Assembly (NCBI GenBank): GCA_021813005.1
Contig: JAKAMH010000014.1
Coordinates: 1-15,288 of the forward strand
Direction of reading: 5' to 3'
Length of the DNA: 15,288 bases
From: a bacterium
GTDB taxonomy: Bacteria > Patescibacteriota > Microgenomatia > Levybacterales > UBA12049
In this document: positions 14,113 through 15,288 of the stretch, piece by piece
How positions within the stretch are numbered: position 1 is the stretch's first letter
Layout of the letters: the number at the start of each line of letters is the position of its first letter
Program-made: the position numbers and the translations under genes
The notes under the pieces: model-generated
Database searches by the model: none
Told to the model about the DNA's origin: nothing
Seen by the model: only the letters and a program-made list of their open reading frames with translations

Positions 14113-15207
14113 ATGCAACCAGTATTTTACGATCCGTCACTTCCCTACGACAAAAATTTTGAAAACGGACCGGTTATTTCTCACAGACCAATCTCTGTCC
14201 CCAGGCGCCGCCTCACTCACACCTATCCATTTCTTGATTTTCAGCTAAACACCCCATTTGGCATTCCTGCCGGCCCCCTTCTTAATTCGTCGTTTGTCGA
14301 AGCTGCCTTTCTCCTCGGCTTCGACGTCGTTCACTACAAAACGCAGAGAAGTGATCCGTTTCCGGTCAATGAGTTTCCCAACGTTTTATCTGTTGAAATT
14401 CCCGGACAGCTGACACCGAAACTTGCCGAGAAACCGCTCATCGGCAGGCCGGTAACAGACTCTCCCGCAAGAGAGCTCTCTATAACCAATTCGTTCGGCA
14501 ACCCGTCCAAGGGCCCTGATTTCTGGCAGGCCGACATGAAAAAAGCGCTCTCCTACCAGGGTGAAGGACAACTGCTGATAGCCAGTGTCGTGGGAACCAT
14601 TAAAAAACATTTTACACCGGATGATTACTACAAGGATTTCGCTCTAACGGCGCTACTGGCAAGGCAGGCAGGCGCCAAAGTGATTGAGGTCAACCTCTCC
14701 TGCCCAAATGTCGCCTCGGAGGGTGTGCTCTGTTACAGCCCGGAGGCCGTAGAACGCATTGTCAGGCTTACCAAAGAGAAAATTGGGGATACGCACCTTC
14801 TGATGAAGCTCGGGTACTTCACAGCAGATCAGGAAGACTTACTTACGGATATAGTGAAACGCTCGCTGCCGTTTATCTCAGGCATCGCCGCCATCAACAC
14901 TATCGCGGCGCCGGTGATAGATGAGAAGGGCAAGCAGGCACTGCCGGGCAAGGGCAGGCTGAAGAGCGGTATTTGTGGCGCCGGCATCCGTGAAGCGGGT
15001 TTAGACATGATTGCAAGACTCACAAGGGTAAGAGAAAGACTCAAGGCGGGCTTTGCCATCATTGGGGTTGGCGGAGTTATGTCTGCCCGGGATTTCTTGG
15101 CGTATAGAGCCCGTGGAGCCGATGTTGTACAATCAGCAACAGGCGCTATGTGGAATCCCGATCTGGGACATGAAATCTGGAAGGAACTGGAGGAACAACA
15201 TGCCTGA
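14113..15207 (+). CDS. pyrD: Dihydroorotate dehydrogenase family protein, class 1-like
   Basis: This FMN enzyme (364 residues) should oxidise dihydroorotate to orotate. FGIPAGPLLNSSFVEA (49-64) starts the barrel, and K76 in HYKT is the FMN/substrate Lys. NSFGNPSKG (126-134) corresponds to the substrate loop. VNLSCPN (193-199) carries Cys at the catalytic-base position (C197), which is class 1; class 2 enzymes have Ser. MKLG (231-234), INT (261-263) and the FMN-phosphate loop GVGGVMSA (318-325) complete the site. It is longer than typical class 1A (about 311): there is a 45-residue N-terminal lead and a longer insert between K76 and the NSFGN loop. No membrane anchor. ATG 14113 is preferred; the frame stays open upstream to 13921 but only as a shadow inside atpC. 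pyrE overlaps downstream, which supports the pyrimidine role. No pyrK is visible. Confidence 0.88.
   Translation: MQPVFYDPSLPYDKNFENGPVISHRPISVPRRRLTHTYPFLDFQLNTPFGIPAGPLLNSSFVEAAFLLGFDVVHYKTQRSDPFPVNEFPNVLSVEIPGQLTPKLAEKPLIGRPVTDSPARELSITNSFGNPSKGPDFWQADMKKALSYQGEGQLLIASVVGTIKKHFTPDDYYKDFALTALLARQAGAKVIEVNLSCPNVASEGVLCYSPEAVERIVRLTKEKIGDTHLLMKLGYFTADQEDLLTDIVKRSLPFISGIAAINTIAAPVIDEKGKQALPGKGRLKSGICGAGIREAGLDMIARLTRVRERLKAGFAIIGVGGVMSARDFLAYRARGADVVQSATGAMWNPDLGHEIWKELEEQHA
15189..15195 (+). promoter_or_regulatory. Shine-Dalgarno sequence for pyrE
   Basis: GGAGGAA lies within the last pyrD codons. The GGAGG core ends 6 bases before ATG 15200. It supports that start and translation of pyrE from the shared message. 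Confidence 0.75.
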
Positions 15208-15288
15208 GCTGACGATTGAAGACATCCTCAGAAAAGCCCAAGCGCTCGTAACAGACAGCCATGTCGTTTTAACTTCCGGCCTCCAGGC
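15200..15288 (+). CDS. pyrE: Orotate phosphoribosyltransferase, N-terminal fragment
   Basis: Only the first 29 codons are inside the window; the gene runs off the right edge. The fragment begins MPELTIEDILRKAQAL and reaches SHVVLTSGLQ, which matches the conserved N-terminal helix and the 'HFVLTSGxHS' segment of PyrE. That enzyme joins orotate to PRPP to make orotidine 5'-phosphate, the step after PyrD. The call rests on this short motif, the pyrD neighbour (8-base overlap) and the strong ribosome binding site. The PRPP-binding motif is not visible. Confidence 0.72.
   Translation, partial: MPELTIEDILRKAQALVTDSHVVLTSGLQ

Overview
The window is a densely packed, single-strand bacterial housekeeping region. 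All 16 genes lie on the + strand, with overlaps or gaps of a few bases. The longest untranslated stretch is about 62 bases (8006-8067). I see no RNA gene, insertion sequence, CRISPR array or intrinsic terminator. TGA is used as a real stop in gatA, the GGDEF gene, atpB and pyrD, so the genetic code is standard. This argues against the UGA=Gly lineages Gracilibacteria and Absconditabacteria. The compact F-ATPase with a very short delta subunit, a GatD gene next to gatC, extreme packing and signs of leaderless transcripts suggest a Candidate Phyla Radiation (Patescibacteria) bacterium, possibly Microgenomates-like. That placement is inference, not proof.

Layout. (1) 1-339: 3' end of gatD, the glutaminase half of the MurT/GatD peptidoglycan amidation enzyme. 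(2) 350-4001: gatC, a histidine-phosphatase gene, gatA and gatB. The three gat genes form the tRNA-dependent amidotransferase that makes Gln-tRNA and/or Asn-tRNA. (3) 4003-4782: a soluble GGDEF-domain protein with an altered guanine-recognition position. (4) 4775-8005: dnaE, the replicative polymerase alpha subunit, with an apparently intact PHP nuclease site. (5) 8068-14108: a complete F1Fo ATP synthase operon, atpBEFHAGDC, with its own sigma70-like promoter. (6) 14113-15288: pyrD and the start of pyrE, two consecutive steps of pyrimidine biosynthesis.

Expression signals are mixed. The two best promoter candidates (before gatC and before atpB) place the likely transcription start within about 0-3 bases of the start codon, suggesting leaderless mRNAs. 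Inside operons, several genes have no Shine-Dalgarno sequence. A few have strong ones, notably a 10-base full-length SD before atpE, whose product is needed in the most copies, and GGAGG before pyrE.

I do not see a clearly new biological system here. The points most worth a second look are the GGDEF protein, the leaderless atp promoter with a corrected atpB start, the lower-GC phosphatase gene splitting gatC from gatA, the shortened delta subunit, and the PyrD that combines a class 1 active-site Cys with extra length.
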